A stretch of 64,000 nucleotides of DNA from JAAXHV01 sp965207165 (GTDB lineage: Bacteria > Pseudomonadota > Gammaproteobacteria > Eutrophobiales > Eutrophobiaceae), in assembly GCA_965207165.1 (NCBI GenBank), contig OZ242265.1, positions 4,030,001 to 4,094,000 of the forward strand, given 5' to 3'. Below the pieces are notes generated by a model. The model was not told the DNA's origin, searched no databases, and worked only from the letters and a program-made list of their open reading frames with translations. How positions within the stretch are numbered: position 1 is the first letter of the stretch; the number at the start of each line of letters is the position of its first letter. Of the stretch, positions 7,949 to 17,694 are shown one piece after another. Both the position numbers and the translations under genes were made by a program.

Positions 7949-9571
7949 TTAATCCGAGGTAAAATCGACAGCCCTGTCTATGTCGTTGACGGAATTAACA
8001 TCCAGCCAGTGACCGTTTATGTAATGCACCGTAACCGTCCTGCCCCGCCGTACCAGGTGGTTGAGCAGGTCGGGCAGGGTCAGCTGGTCGAACCCGGCCT
8101 GGTTTTCCAGTTCCTCCAGCGCCTGTTCCAGCCACTGTCTCCCCTGCGTCCTGACCCGCATCATGCCGGTCCAGCGTCCCGAAGGTTTGACCGGCTCCAC
8201 AGGTTTACCCTCGGTAATGTGTTCCAGGCTGACTTCCTGCATGAACAGCGAGCGGTCGTCCGGCCGGTCACACCAGGCATAATCCAGCGTGCCGCTGATT
8301 TCCACGTCATCGACCAGGGAGTCCACGACGATGACTAGTTCACCGTCCCGGTCCAGCAGGTCCTGCAGGATGTACGACCTGAACAGCAGGTCGCCGTAGG
8401 TGATTACCATGTCGTCCGTGAATTTATCCCTGGCGCAGGCCAGTGAGTAGAGTTCGCCGGTGGTTTCATAACGGTCATTGAGGCGGATGTCGACGCCGCC
8501 GACGTTCAGGGATTCCGACTTGTAACCGGCAATGACCGTGATGTCGTTGATCGCGTGTTTCTTGAATTCGTCCACCAGCCGTTGCAACAGGGGTTTACCG
8601 CGTATTTTCAGCATTGCCTTGGGCCGGTCTTCGGTCAGTTCATACAGGTTATTGCCCCGGCTTGCAGCCAGTACCAGGGCCTGGCATTCGCTGGCGTTGT
8701 CCAGGTAACGTTCCTGGGCGCGCAGCAATTCATCGGCGCCCTGCAGTTGGAAGATGCTGTCTACGTCGGTGATGAGGTCCTCGACGTCGACCAGCGACTG
8801 TTGTTCGAAAATCTCCCTGCTCGTGTTTTCCATGGCCCTGACCGAGGCCCGGATCATGTGGTTGGCCCAGATGACCAGGCTGATCCCGGCCTTCCTGAAT
8901 ACGTCCACAGGGGTGCTGTAATATTTCGTCGGTACGATCACCAGGGGGCAGGCGCCGCTCCAGCGCCGGGCAAATTCGATGATTTCGTCGGGGCGTGACT
9001 GCCTGCTGTGGATGAGGATGGCGTCCGCCCCGGCCGCGCAATAGGCCGTGGCCCGTTTCAGCGCTTCGTCCATGCCCCAGCCCGCTATCAAGGCTTCCAC
9101 CCGCGCAACGATACAGAAATCGGGGTCCTGCTGGCTGTCCTTGCCGGCCCGTATCTTGCCGCAGAATTCATTGATGTCGGCCAGGGCCTGTTTCTCGCTG
9201 CCGATGAAGCTGTTGGTCTTGGGGAACTCCTTGTCTTCTATGCAGACGCCGGCTATGCCGCGTTGTTCCAGTTTCCTGACCAGGCGCCGCATGTTGTTGA
9301 AGTTACCGTAACCGGTATCGCCGTCCAGCAGGATCGGGACCTCCGTGGCGTCGGACATGAATTCCAGCATGTCGACGACCTGGGTCCAGCTTGCCTCGTT
9401 GCTGTCCCTGACGCAGAACTGGGTTGACAGCGCCAGGCCGCTCGCCCAGATCCCCTTGAACCCGGCCTGCTGCACGAGCTTGGCCGAGATGCCGTTGTGG
9501 GCTTCCAGGATGAACTCCAGTTCGGGCGATTCAAGCAAATCGCGTAATTGTCTGCTTTTATTCAAGGTCAT
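7949..9571 (-). CDS. aepX: Phosphoenolpyruvate mutase fused to a nucleotidyltransferase domain
   Basis: The 540-residue protein has two parts. Residues about 10-285 are PEP mutase, the C-P bond-forming enzyme: LLDGDTGYGN at 81-90 and the diagnostic EDKEFPKTNS at 112-121, which separates mutases from isocitrate-lyase relatives. Residues about 300-535 are an NTP-transferase fold beginning ALVLAASRGNNLYELTEDRPKAM, with one glycine of the usual LAAGxGxRL loop replaced by serine. Such fusions occur in clusters that activate phosphonates as CMP derivatives for attachment to lipids or glycans. It is 59 bp downstream of a separate nucleotidyltransferase gene. Confidence 0.92.
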   Translation of the reverse strand: MTLNKSRQLRDLLESPELEFILEAHNGISAKLVQQAGFKGIWASGLALSTQFCVRDSNEASWTQVVDMLEFMSDATEVPILLDGDTGYGNFNNMRRLVRKLEQRGIAGVCIEDKEFPKTNSFIGSEKQALADINEFCGKIRAGKDSQQDPDFCIVARVEALIAGWGMDEALKRATAYCAAGADAILIHSRQSRPDEIIEFARRWSGACPLVIVPTKYYSTPVDVFRKAGISLVIWANHMIRASVRAMENTSREIFEQQSLVDVEDLITDVDSIFQLQGADELLRAQERYLDNASECQALVLAASRGNNLYELTEDRPKAMLKIRGKPLLQRLVDEFKKHAINDITVIAGYKSESLNVGGVDIRLNDRYETTGELYSLACARDKFTDDMVITYGDLLFRSYILQDLLDRDGELVIVVDSLVDDVEISGTLDYAWCDRPDDRSLFMQEVSLEHITEGKPVEPVKPSGRWTGMMRVRTQGRQWLEQALEELENQAGFDQLTLPDLLNHLVRRGRTVTVHYINGHWLDVNSVNDIDRAVDFTSD

Positions 9572-9630
9572 TTTCTGCCATTCACCACTTGCGCGGGGCA
9601 GGCTCTGCGCAAGTTTACCCCGGCATGCTG

Positions 9631-10389
9631 CTAGCCGGGGCAGGAACCCGGTTTAATGTCATTTTCATACATTTTCGCCGCGCGTTCCACGTCGGCGGGA
9701 AAATCAATCTCGATCCAGGCCTGCCCGGTGATATCCTCGAAGTGGAACAGGTGCGGCGTTTCCCTGAGCAGGTCACGGATCGCTTCCTCGTACGGTTCGC
9801 CTGTCCGGTTATTGTCGAGGTAACTGCGCGCCCGCAGGGCCAGGCGCCTGCACACGGCAGCATCGAAACGGAAAAACCCAACCGATTCGCCCTGGAAATC
9901 CCAGGCTATGCCCGGGTCCGGCCTTTTTCTGAATTCCACCGGTGTGGCGCCCGCCACGCACAGTTTTACCGGTTCGTCGCCGGGCTCAAAGTCCCGGTCG
10001 AGCAGAAAGCAGTTGTCGTGCTGCGTACTGAACAGGCGGGCCAGGATACCCGGCTCATATAACACGTCGGCATCCATCAGTATACTGTCCGCGCCGGCGT
10101 CCAGGTGGTCGTACGCGCAATGCAGGCTCACGACGCTGCCCGTTTCGTAATCGGGATTGATGATGGTCTCCAGGGGCGCCCTTGAGCCGGCCGCAGCCAG
10201 CGCTGTTTCGATGTCGCGGTGGCGGTAACCCGTGACGATGATTATGCGCTCCGCGCCCAGGCCGTTCAGGATTTCGATATGCCGCTGCAACAGGGTTTTT
10301 CCCCCGAACTGCAACAGGCACTTGGGCCGCCCCCCGGCGGCTGCCCCAAGGCGTTCCCCCCTGCCTGCCGCCAGGAGAATCGCTTTCAT
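9631..10389 (-). CDS. Sugar-phosphate/phosphonate nucleotidyltransferase
   Basis: The 252-residue protein has a complete NTP-transferase fold. It shows the phosphate-binding loop LLAAGRGERLG, PKCLLQFGGKTLLQR, NPDYETGSVVSLHCA and the metal motif ILMDADVLY. Closest by pattern are LicC/PntC-like cytidylyltransferases that activate phosphocholine or 2-aminoethylphosphonate with CTP; the neighbouring aepX and aepY genes support a phosphonate substrate (inference). The ATG overlaps the pgi stop by ATGA. A short hairpin (CCCCGGC/GCCGGGG, about 9618-9640) spans its stop codon. Confidence 0.85.
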   Translation of the reverse strand: MKAILLAAGRGERLGAAAGGRPKCLLQFGGKTLLQRHIEILNGLGAERIIIVTGYRHRDIETALAAAGSRAPLETIINPDYETGSVVSLHCAYDHLDAGADSILMDADVLYEPGILARLFSTQHDNCFLLDRDFEPGDEPVKLCVAGATPVEFRKRPDPGIAWDFQGESVGFFRFDAAVCRRLALRARSYLDNNRTGEPYEEAIRDLLRETPHLFHFEDITGQAWIEIDFPADVERAAKMYENDIKPGSCPG

Positions 10390-11993
10390 ACCTTTCCGGA
10401 GCGGTACTTGTTCATCAGCAGCGCCGTGGATGAGTCGCGGGGTTCATGATCCCCGTCGCCTGCCAGTTCTGCCGCTATCTGTCCCGCCAGGGTTTTGCCG
10501 AGCTCGACGCCCCACTGGTCGAAGGCGTTGATGCCCCAGATGGCCGCCTCCACATAAGTCTTGTGTTCGTACAGGGCGAGCAGCATGCCCAGGGTATACG
10601 GGTCAAGCCGGTCGTAGACGATGGTGGTGCTCGGCCTGTTGCCGTCGAAGTGGCGGTGGGGCTCGGCGCTGTTGGCGCTGCCCCGCATCAGGGCTTCGCC
10701 CTGGGCCAGGCAGTTGGCGACCAGCAGTTCGTGTTGCGCGCGCTCGCCCGCGCCGCCAAGGGGCAACAGGAAGTCGATGGACGACATACGCGTGCCCTGG
10801 TGCAGGAACTGGTAAACGGCATGTTGCGCCTGGCTGCCGGTGCCGCCCCAGATGACCTGTGAGGTATTTGTTCCCACCCTGTTTCCGTCCGTACCGACCG
10901 ACTTGCCGTTACTCTCCATCACCAGTTGGCCCAGGTAGGCCGGGAGTATTTCCAGCCTCTGGTCATAGGGGATGACGGCATGGGCGCCGACGTCAAGAAA
11001 GTTGTTGTACCAGACGCTCAGCAGGGCCAGGATTACCGGGATGTTGTTATCGAATGCGCTGGAGCGGAAGTGCAGGTCCAGCGCGTGCGCCCCCGCCAGG
11101 AACGCCCTGAAATTATCCTCGCCGATGCTGACGGCCCCGCTCATCCCGATGCAGGACCAGATTGAATAGCGCCCGCCGGTCCAGTCCTCGAGCCTGAAAT
11201 AACGGTCCCTGCCGATACCGAAGCGTTCGACCGCGGCGGCATTGCCCGACACGGCCAGGAAATGCCTGCCGGTGTCGTTGCAGCCGTTTTCCGCCAGCCA
11301 GCGTTTCGCCCGGGTTGCGTTGACCAGCGTTTCCTGCGTCGTGAAAGACTTGGATGCGACGATGAACAGCGTGGTTTCCGGGTCGGCGCGGGCCAGGGCG
11401 CGCTCGATGTCGAACGGGTCGATATTGGCGACAAAATCGATGTCCATGCCCTCCCGGTGATACCCGGGCAGCGCCCCGTTCACCAGGCGCGGCCCCAGGT
11501 CGGAACCGCCGATGCCGATGTTGACCACCCTGGTTATGGGCTTTCCCGCAGACCCCCTGATCTCACCGGCGCGTAACCGCTTGACGAATGCGAACATCCT
11601 GTCCCGTTCTTCCCGGACCCGGCGGGCCATGCCGTCCGGTCCGTAGTTCCCCTGGATTCCCGCCCCTGCATCATCAGGGACCCGCAGCAGCGTATGCAGC
11701 GCCGGACGCTGTTCCGTGGTATTGACCTCGCGCCCTGAGAATAAGTCATCGATCCTGTCGCCAAGCCCGCGTTGCCCGGCCAGGTCCAGCAGCAGTGACA
11801 GGGTTTCGTCAGTGATGAGGTTCCTGGAAAAATCGACAAACAGCCGTTCCAGGCCGAGTGAAAACCGTTGCGCGCGTCCCGGATCCCGGGCAAATTCCTC
11901 GTGCAGGCGCAGCTCCGCTACCTGCCGCTGGTGTTCTGCAAGGAGACGCCAGGCCGTTGTCTGTTCCGGCGGAGTGTTGTTTTGTGTTGCCAT
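10386..11993 (-). CDS. pgi: Glucose-6-phosphate isomerase
   Basis: The 535-residue protein interconverts glucose 6-phosphate and fructose 6-phosphate. Visible signatures are VVNIGIGGSDLGP, SKSFTTQETL, the PGI signature region GGRYSIWSCIGMSGAV and GTNTSQVIWGGTGSQAQHA, and the C-terminal lysine region (FDQWGVELGKTLA). It is the first gene of the phosphonate operon and overlaps the next gene by ATGA. That coupling is unusual and suggests that a hexose-phosphate-derived glycan may carry the phosphonate, or simply chance operon growth. Confidence 0.95.
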   Translation of the reverse strand: MATQNNTPPEQTTAWRLLAEHQRQVAELRLHEEFARDPGRAQRFSLGLERLFVDFSRNLITDETLSLLLDLAGQRGLGDRIDDLFSGREVNTTEQRPALHTLLRVPDDAGAGIQGNYGPDGMARRVREERDRMFAFVKRLRAGEIRGSAGKPITRVVNIGIGGSDLGPRLVNGALPGYHREGMDIDFVANIDPFDIERALARADPETTLFIVASKSFTTQETLVNATRAKRWLAENGCNDTGRHFLAVSGNAAAVERFGIGRDRYFRLEDWTGGRYSIWSCIGMSGAVSIGEDNFRAFLAGAHALDLHFRSSAFDNNIPVILALLSVWYNNFLDVGAHAVIPYDQRLEILPAYLGQLVMESNGKSVGTDGNRVGTNTSQVIWGGTGSQAQHAVYQFLHQGTRMSSIDFLLPLGGAGERAQHELLVANCLAQGEALMRGSANSAEPHRHFDGNRPSTTIVYDRLDPYTLGMLLALYEHKTYVEAAIWGINAFDQWGVELGKTLAGQIAAELAGDGDHEPRDSSTALLMNKYRSGKV

Positions 11994-12091
11994 AGCTCTT
12001 CATTATTATAGCTGCAACAGCAAATCTACCACTCATGTGGGTATATTGGAACCTGGCGCCGTGGGTGCCAGCAGCCGGCAAAGCGGGATAG

Positions 12092-13345
12092 TTACAGGTC
12101 TGACGGATTGGGCATGCGATAGCCGGCCCCCGTTTCGGTGAAGATATACGTCGGCTGCGCCGTATCGTCGCCGAGCTTGCGCCGCAGTTTACTGACGTAG
12201 GCCCGCACCAGTTTCGAAGCGCCATGATGATGTCTGCCCCAGACCCGGCGCTGCAGCGTAGCGTAGGTCGATACCCGGCCCGCGTTAAGGGATAACACGC
12301 GCAACAATTCGTATTCGGTTGCCGTCAGTTTCACTGGCCGGCCGGACAGCGCCACCCGGCGCCGGTCGTAATTGATGGTCAGCTCTCCCAGCGTGAACTG
12401 CCCGGACTTTGCCCGGTTGCGCAGCGCCGTGCGGATGCGCGCCACCAGTTCCGTCGGCGAGAAGGGTTTGACGATGCTGCCCAGGAACGTGTTACGCGCC
12501 TGGTCCGGCAGCGCGGCCGCCGCCGTGGGTTCCGGGGTGAGCGCCAGCATGCCGCTATCGATTCGCCCGGCATCCAGCAGGTCGGTGATAAAGCTGCTCA
12601 TGTGGTCGGCCTGCTCGTTAATGATACGGAACACCTGCAGCATCTCGGCCGGACTGGGCACAGGCGAGGCGCCGAGCGCGGTAGCGGCCGAGCCCTTGAT
12701 GGAGGCCAGCGGCGCCCGTAGTTCGCGCCTCACCAGATCGAGGGACTCGATCTGTATCCGTTCCATCCCCTGGATCGGCGCACTGTCTGCCAGCGCCTCA
12801 AGGCCGGCGCGGGCCAGATGCTCGGCGCGATAGGCGCGGGCGTTGGCGATGGCGCCGGCTGCCTGCCGGGCAAACAGCGCCATTGCCTCATCGTCTGCGC
12901 TGGTGAATTCCCCACCACGCTCCTTTCCCGCCAGGTAACAGTTGCCGAGGTGCCGGCCCTGGTGGTGCATCGGCGTTTCCCGGAAGGTCAACGGGCCGGC
13001 GCTGAAACCGTTCGGCCGCAGGCGCTCCGGATCGTCTTCCTGCCCCTCCAGTACGCCCGGCAGGATGTGCACGAACAGGCGCGTCGCGTCGGGCCACTGC
13101 ATGAGCCGGCGCTGCTCCTCATCAGTCAGGCCGGAAGTAACGAAGTCCCGGGGTTGTCCGTAGTCGTCGAGGGTATTGACGGCGCCGTACCGCGCCCCGG
13201 TCAGTACCCGGGCGCTATCCACAACCTCACGCAGCACCGTGTCAAGATCGAGACTGGCGTTGATGCGCAGGTACGCCGCGCTCAGGGCGGACACGCGCCG
13301 GCGCAGCGCCTCGTTCTCCCGTAACAGATCGTCATTGCGTCTCAA
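12092..13345 (-). CDS. Decayed sensor-kinase paralogue: GAF, dead HisKA, receiver tail, winged helix
   Basis: The start is a TTG at 13345 after a strong GGGGGAGG site. The start lines up with its longer paralogue at 23219-25549. Residues 20-170 are a GAF domain. Residues 200-270 align to the HisKA dimerisation helices, but VSHELRTPL of the paralogue reads VRRELRAPL here, so the phospho-accepting His is Arg207. At residues 289-291 the chain jumps from the end of the HisKA region directly to IVKPFSPTEL, the last helix of a receiver; the ATPase and most of the receiver are missing in frame. Residues 315-412 are an intact OmpR-type winged helix (LTATEYELLR, GAGYRMPNP). It probably binds DNA without phosphorelay (inference). 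Confidence 0.85.
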   Translation of the reverse strand: MRRNDDLLRENEALRRRVSALSAAYLRINASLDLDTVLREVVDSARVLTGARYGAVNTLDDYGQPRDFVTSGLTDEEQRRLMQWPDATRLFVHILPGVLEGQEDDPERLRPNGFSAGPLTFRETPMHHQGRHLGNCYLAGKERGGEFTSADDEAMALFARQAAGAIANARAYRAEHLARAGLEALADSAPIQGMERIQIESLDLVRRELRAPLASIKGSAATALGASPVPSPAEMLQVFRIINEQADHMSSFITDLLDAGRIDSGMLALTPEPTAAAALPDQARNTFLGSIVKPFSPTELVARIRTALRNRAKSGQFTLGELTINYDRRRVALSGRPVKLTATEYELLRVLSLNAGRVSTYATLQRRVWGRHHHGASKLVRAYVSKLRRKLGDDTAQPTYIFTETGAGYRMPNPSDL

Positions 13346-13909
13346 AGAACCACCTCCCCCAGCAGCTTTGTCAGAGAACGATCACAATTTGTCCATTCAT
13401 ACCATCAGTACTACACATAAAACGAGTAACACTATTCACCAATCATGAATAACCTACCCGATAACTGACGCAACTGTAATGGATCTGCCTTGAATGCCGG
13501 CAGGGACTGTTGAATCAGCCACTACGGTCCGGTAATCAAGGCGTTCTCAGTCGTGCCTCATACCTGTTTTATTGTCTAAAAATACCAGGAAACAGGAGCC
13601 ATACTACATAAAAACACAAGCCAGGTAATATGAAATAATTGCATACATCTGCCACGTGTTCTCATACCGTTTAAAATTTATTAAACCAAATAAAATCAAC
13701 AAGATATAACCCATTTCCGGGTTTGACGATGAGTTGATTCCGGTTGCCGTCTCCAGCATACTTGGCGAACCAGTTCAAGTAGCGAAAATGCAAGTTCAAT
13801 TTACCGGGGTCTTCGCCCCGAACTCCGTGTGCGGCGTTGCCCCCGGTCCTGATAAATACGTGTCGCCAGGGGTTGTCCCCACGCGCATTCCTGGTGAGGG
13901 GCAACTTCC
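13346..13909. other. Intergenic region without clear gene
   Basis: AT-rich DNA separates the two divergent regulators. A minus-strand frame covers 13671-13931 and ends in a hydrophobic-aromatic tail (LYLVDFIWFNKF), but it has no convincing ribosome-binding site and overlaps the LuxR start, so it is not called as a gene. No repeat was recognised. Confidence 0.5.
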
Positions 13910-16609
13910 GTGACAGCCGGCAGCGACTCATCCGGCATCACTGATCCTGCGCTGGACTGGAACCTGCGCCGCAGGGTGGACGTTCCGGATCCCGTCCCCG
14001 GTTATTTTGGCCGGGCTGACCTCATCGAGCGGCTGGTATCAGAAGACCATAATATAACGGTACTCACGGCGCCGGGTGGTTTCGGCAAGACTACCCTGCT
14101 GGCAGCTTACTGCCGGCTGCTGGTCGAGCGCGGCCTTCCGGTTGCCTGGATGCGGATAGATGCTGCCGATACCCGCTCGAGTATCGAGGCCTGTCTCGCC
14201 TTCGCACTTCGCCATGCGGGTATCGATGTCCCCGAGCCGGGCTCGGACGTCTGGAGCGCTGCCGCAGACCATGCAGAGTTGCTGATGGGCGCAATTGCTG
14301 CGCGCGCGGAACCTGGTGTGCTGGTTCTCGACAACCTGGAGCGGCTCACCAAGCGCGGCAGTGTAGAGGCGTTTAATGCACTGCTGCGCGCGGCGCCGCG
14401 CAACCTCCACGTGGCCATGGCATGCCGCGAACTGCCTTTTGCGCTTGACATCTCAGAAGCGCTGCTCGGGGGACGCGCCATCATGGTGACCGCTGACGAG
14501 ATGCGTTTTTCACCCCGGGAAACCGCAATGTTCCTGGGCAGCCACCTGTCCCGCAGCGAACTCAGCGCCATCGACAGGCAGTTCGCCGGTTGGCCCATTG
14601 CATTGGCGCTCCAGCGCAACTCCAGCCGCGGGAACGGTTCCGGCGAGGCCGATAGTTTCAACCTGCTCGGCAACTGGATCGAGGCCCGGTTGTGGGAGCA
14701 CCTGTCAAACGGCCAACGTGACTTCCTGCTCGATGCCGGCCTCCTGGACCGCCTCGATCCTGTCCTGCTTGACGAGGTTCTGGAGTGTAACGACTCCCGC
14801 TACCGTCTGCAGGCGCTTACGCAATTCGACGGTCTGATCCAGCCTGGACCCGGGGACCGCCTCCACACCGCAACGTTGCATCCGCTACTGCGCAGGCACT
14901 GCGCGGAACGCCGTATCCGGGAAACACCGGAACGGTTTCAGACAATCCACCAGCGGGCTGCCCTGGCGCTGGAACAGCGGGGTGAGACGATCGCAGCGAT
15001 GCGCCACGCGGCGGAGGCCGGTGATCCGGATTTGCTTGGCCGCATGATCGAGGACGTCGGCGGTAACCGGTTATGGGCGCGCCGGGATCAGCCTCCGCTG
15101 GCAGAGGTTATTACCTCCCTGACTCACGACGTCATCAAGCGCTGGCCGAGGCTCGCGCTCAACTGTAGCTTTGTTCTTGCCCAGACCGGCCGCGTGTCTG
15201 AGGCCCGTCGCTTTTATGAACTCGCGTCTGCAAGCTCCGAAGGCTTCACGCGTAACCCGGCCGGCAATGTACGCGAGCTCCGCGCCGATCAATGCCTGGT
15301 CGAGATGGCATTTTTCATCGAAGGCAACTTGTCCGTTGACTCGTCAAAATTCCACTCTATGCTTGCCAGTGCGGCCGCGCTTGTGCGAGACAATGACCTG
15401 GACCCGGCCACAGGCGTTCTCCTCAAAGGCGGGCTATGCGTCTGCGAGAACCGCCGGGGGCGCTTCGATGCGGCGTTTGAGTTCGCCGGGCAGGTGCGCC
15501 ACCTCATCAGTGACGGCCAGACCCCTTATCTCTCTCTTCACATCGATATACAACTGGGCGCTATGGCAATGGCCCAGGGCCAGGTGCAGGAAGCAGAGAC
15601 GTACTATTCCAGCGCCCTCCGGTCCGCACGAACTCAATACCCCGATGACCCCTTGTCCGGGACGCTCAGCGAGGCGCTGCTCCGGGAACTCCAGTACGAG
15701 CGTAACCGGCTGTCGCTGGCGGTGGCCGCCGGCATGAATTTACGCGACAATTTTACCCAGCCCGGCAACACGTATTCCTCTCACACTTCGGAATGCGTCA
15801 TCATTGCGGAAGTCACACAGTACGTTGCCGGCGATGACGAGGCGCTCGCGGTCCTGACGGAGATGACGGAATATGCCCGGCTTACCAAGCGGCAGACCCT
15901 GATCCGGTACCTGGCAGCATTACGTGTCGCCGTGCTCTCCTGCGCCGGACGGGTCGCCGAAGCAGAACGGGCCTGGCGCGCCGAGGCGCTGCCCTCCGGT
16001 GACGCTGGCTGTCTGGACATGCAGATGATGGACTGGCGGGAAATGGAAATGATCGCCTGTGCCCGGTTGCGCCTGTACACTGCCTGCGAGGCATTCGAGG
16101 CGGGGCGTGAATTCTCGGAAGCGCTGCTTGGGGTAGCCGGGGCCCACAGACTCGTGCGAACGGCGATGCGCGTACAGGCTATCTCCATGGCGCTCGAGTG
16201 GCGCGCAGGCGACATGGACGCCGCATGCGCTCACCTCATGTCTTTCCTGCGCCACTACACCGGCACGGACTACGCCCGACCCATCCTGCGCGAAGGTGAT
16301 GCGGGCCGCGAGGTGCTTGAGTACCTGCTCGCCTCCGATCCGGACGCCGCAATCCTATCGGCCGCCACCGGCCTGTTGACGATGATCGCCGCTGACAAAG
16401 GGAAAGACAAGGTCGCGAGCTTGAGCGAGCGCGAACTGGCAGTGCTGAATTTGCTCCCGAACCTGCGTGACAAGCAGGTCGCTGCAGAACTTTCCATATC
16501 CCGTGAAGGCGTGCGTTACCACCTGCGCCGGATCTTCGCCAAGCTGGGCGTCAATAACCGCCGCGATGCCATCCAGCAGGCGCGGTCCATCGGGCTGCTG
16601 TTGCCGTGA
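13910..16609 (+). CDS. LuxR-family regulator with STAND ATPase (MalT-like)
   Basis: The 899-residue protein starts at GTG preceded by GTGAGGGG. Residues about 25-330 are a STAND-type P-loop NTPase with Walker A APGGFGKTT and a Walker B-like VLVLDNLER. The middle (about 330-820) is a long helical region resembling the TPR-like sensor part of MalT/LAL regulators. Residues about 835-895 are a LuxR helix-turn-helix (LSERELAVLNLL, KQVAAELSISREGVRYHLRRIFAKLGV). Such proteins bind ATP and an inducer, oligomerise and activate promoters. The regulated genes are unknown; neighbours on either side are transcribed the other way. Confidence 0.9.
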   Translation: MTAGSDSSGITDPALDWNLRRRVDVPDPVPGYFGRADLIERLVSEDHNITVLTAPGGFGKTTLLAAYCRLLVERGLPVAWMRIDAADTRSSIEACLAFALRHAGIDVPEPGSDVWSAAADHAELLMGAIAARAEPGVLVLDNLERLTKRGSVEAFNALLRAAPRNLHVAMACRELPFALDISEALLGGRAIMVTADEMRFSPRETAMFLGSHLSRSELSAIDRQFAGWPIALALQRNSSRGNGSGEADSFNLLGNWIEARLWEHLSNGQRDFLLDAGLLDRLDPVLLDEVLECNDSRYRLQALTQFDGLIQPGPGDRLHTATLHPLLRRHCAERRIRETPERFQTIHQRAALALEQRGETIAAMRHAAEAGDPDLLGRMIEDVGGNRLWARRDQPPLAEVITSLTHDVIKRWPRLALNCSFVLAQTGRVSEARRFYELASASSEGFTRNPAGNVRELRADQCLVEMAFFIEGNLSVDSSKFHSMLASAAALVRDNDLDPATGVLLKGGLCVCENRRGRFDAAFEFAGQVRHLISDGQTPYLSLHIDIQLGAMAMAQGQVQEAETYYSSALRSARTQYPDDPLSGTLSEALLRELQYERNRLSLAVAAGMNLRDNFTQPGNTYSSHTSECVIIAEVTQYVAGDDEALAVLTEMTEYARLTKRQTLIRYLAALRVAVLSCAGRVAEAERAWRAEALPSGDAGCLDMQMMDWREMEMIACARLRLYTACEAFEAGREFSEALLGVAGAHRLVRTAMRVQAISMALEWRAGDMDAACAHLMSFLRHYTGTDYARPILREGDAGREVLEYLLASDPDAAILSAATGLLTMIAADKGKDKVASLSERELAVLNLLPNLRDKQVAAELSISREGVRYHLRRIFAKLGVNNRRDAIQQARSIGLLLP

Positions 16610-16637
16610 AGATGAGCCTCAGGCACATGTAATGGTT

Positions 16638-17690
16638 TCAGACGCCACCCTCCCGGGACATCTTTTCTTGAGCTGTATTGAACCCGCCGGCCGGCTGGAA
16701 CCGCTGAAGGGCGTTCAGGAACTGCTCCGTGCTCGCCTGCCAGGAGCGCGCTTCGGCGAACTTGCGGCATTGGGCGGGATCGATGTCGAGGGCGCCTCGA
16801 ATGGCGCGGCTCAGATCCTTATCGAGACAGCCGACGGGATGGCCATTGATCACGTCGTTGGGACCCGTAACCGGATACGCCGCGACGGGCACGCCCGAGG
16901 CCAGCGCTTCCAAAAGCACGAGACCGAAGGTATCGGTCAGGCTGGGAAAGACGAAGACGTCGGCATTCGCGTAGGCTGCCGCCAGCTCGGCACCATGCAT
17001 TTCACCCAGGAAACGAACCTCGGGGAACCTCCGGCGCAATTGATCGAGTTGCGGGCCGTCCCCGACGACCAGCTTTGTTCCATCGAGCGGGAGTCCGAGA
17101 AAAGCGTCGATGTTCTTCTCCACGGCGACGCGCCCGACATATAGATAGTGAGGGCGGGGATCGGGCGTTTCTTGCCTGGGCCGCGGGTGGAAAAGGTCCA
17201 CATCGACGCCGCGGCTCCAAATTTCCAGATTCTTGAAGCCTTTCGCCACGAGCTCTGAGCGAAGCGAGCCGGTCGCCACCATCGTTCGCTGCGCCGCGCC
17301 ATGAAACCACCTCAAGAACGCGTAGCTCCAATCTGTGGGGAACCGGGTTCGAGCGTGCAGGTACTCTGGAAACTTTGTGTGGAGAGACGTGGTGAACGGA
17401 TAGCCCCGCTTCAGGCAGACCTTCCGGGCGGCGATGCCGAGCGGGCCTTCGGTGGCGATATGAATGGCGCAGGGTTGGAACGCTGCAATGCGGCGATCCA
17501 TGTCATTCCAGGGCCAAACCGCGAGACGGATTTCCTTGTAGGTCGGGAGGGGCACCGTCCGGTAGCGGTCGGGCGTCACCAGTTCGACGGTGTTACCCAT
17601 GGTGCGGAGATTGCTGGTAACCGTACTCAGGGTGCGAACCACGCCGTTCACCTGAGGATACCAGGCGTCGCTGACGATCAAGATACGCAC
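16638..17690 (-). CDS. GT4-family glycosyltransferase
   Basis: A GTG start at 17690 is chosen because the conserved N-terminus VRILIVSDAWYPQVNGVVRT begins there; the longer frame would overlap the upstream gene by 70 bp. The 350-residue protein has a GT-B fold: N-terminal acceptor domain (SLHTKFPEYLHAR), a donor-domain start HYLYVGRVAVEKNIDAFL, VVGDGPQ, and an EX7E-type motif region FPSLTDTFGLVLLEALASG. It resembles enzymes that glycosylate diacylglycerol or phosphatidylinositol. It is 4 bp downstream of the LpxH-like gene, suggesting one envelope-lipid operon. Confidence 0.9.
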   Translation of the reverse strand: MRILIVSDAWYPQVNGVVRTLSTVTSNLRTMGNTVELVTPDRYRTVPLPTYKEIRLAVWPWNDMDRRIAAFQPCAIHIATEGPLGIAARKVCLKRGYPFTTSLHTKFPEYLHARTRFPTDWSYAFLRWFHGAAQRTMVATGSLRSELVAKGFKNLEIWSRGVDVDLFHPRPRQETPDPRPHYLYVGRVAVEKNIDAFLGLPLDGTKLVVGDGPQLDQLRRRFPEVRFLGEMHGAELAAAYANADVFVFPSLTDTFGLVLLEALASGVPVAAYPVTGPNDVINGHPVGCLDKDLSRAIRGALDIDPAQCRKFAEARSWQASTEQFLNALQRFQPAGGFNTAQEKMSREGGV

Positions 17691-17694
17691 GGAA

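Noticed and set aside
13671..13931. Minus-strand ORF of 86 codons before the LuxR gene
   Set aside because: No ribosome-binding site, no family, and it overlaps the regulator start.
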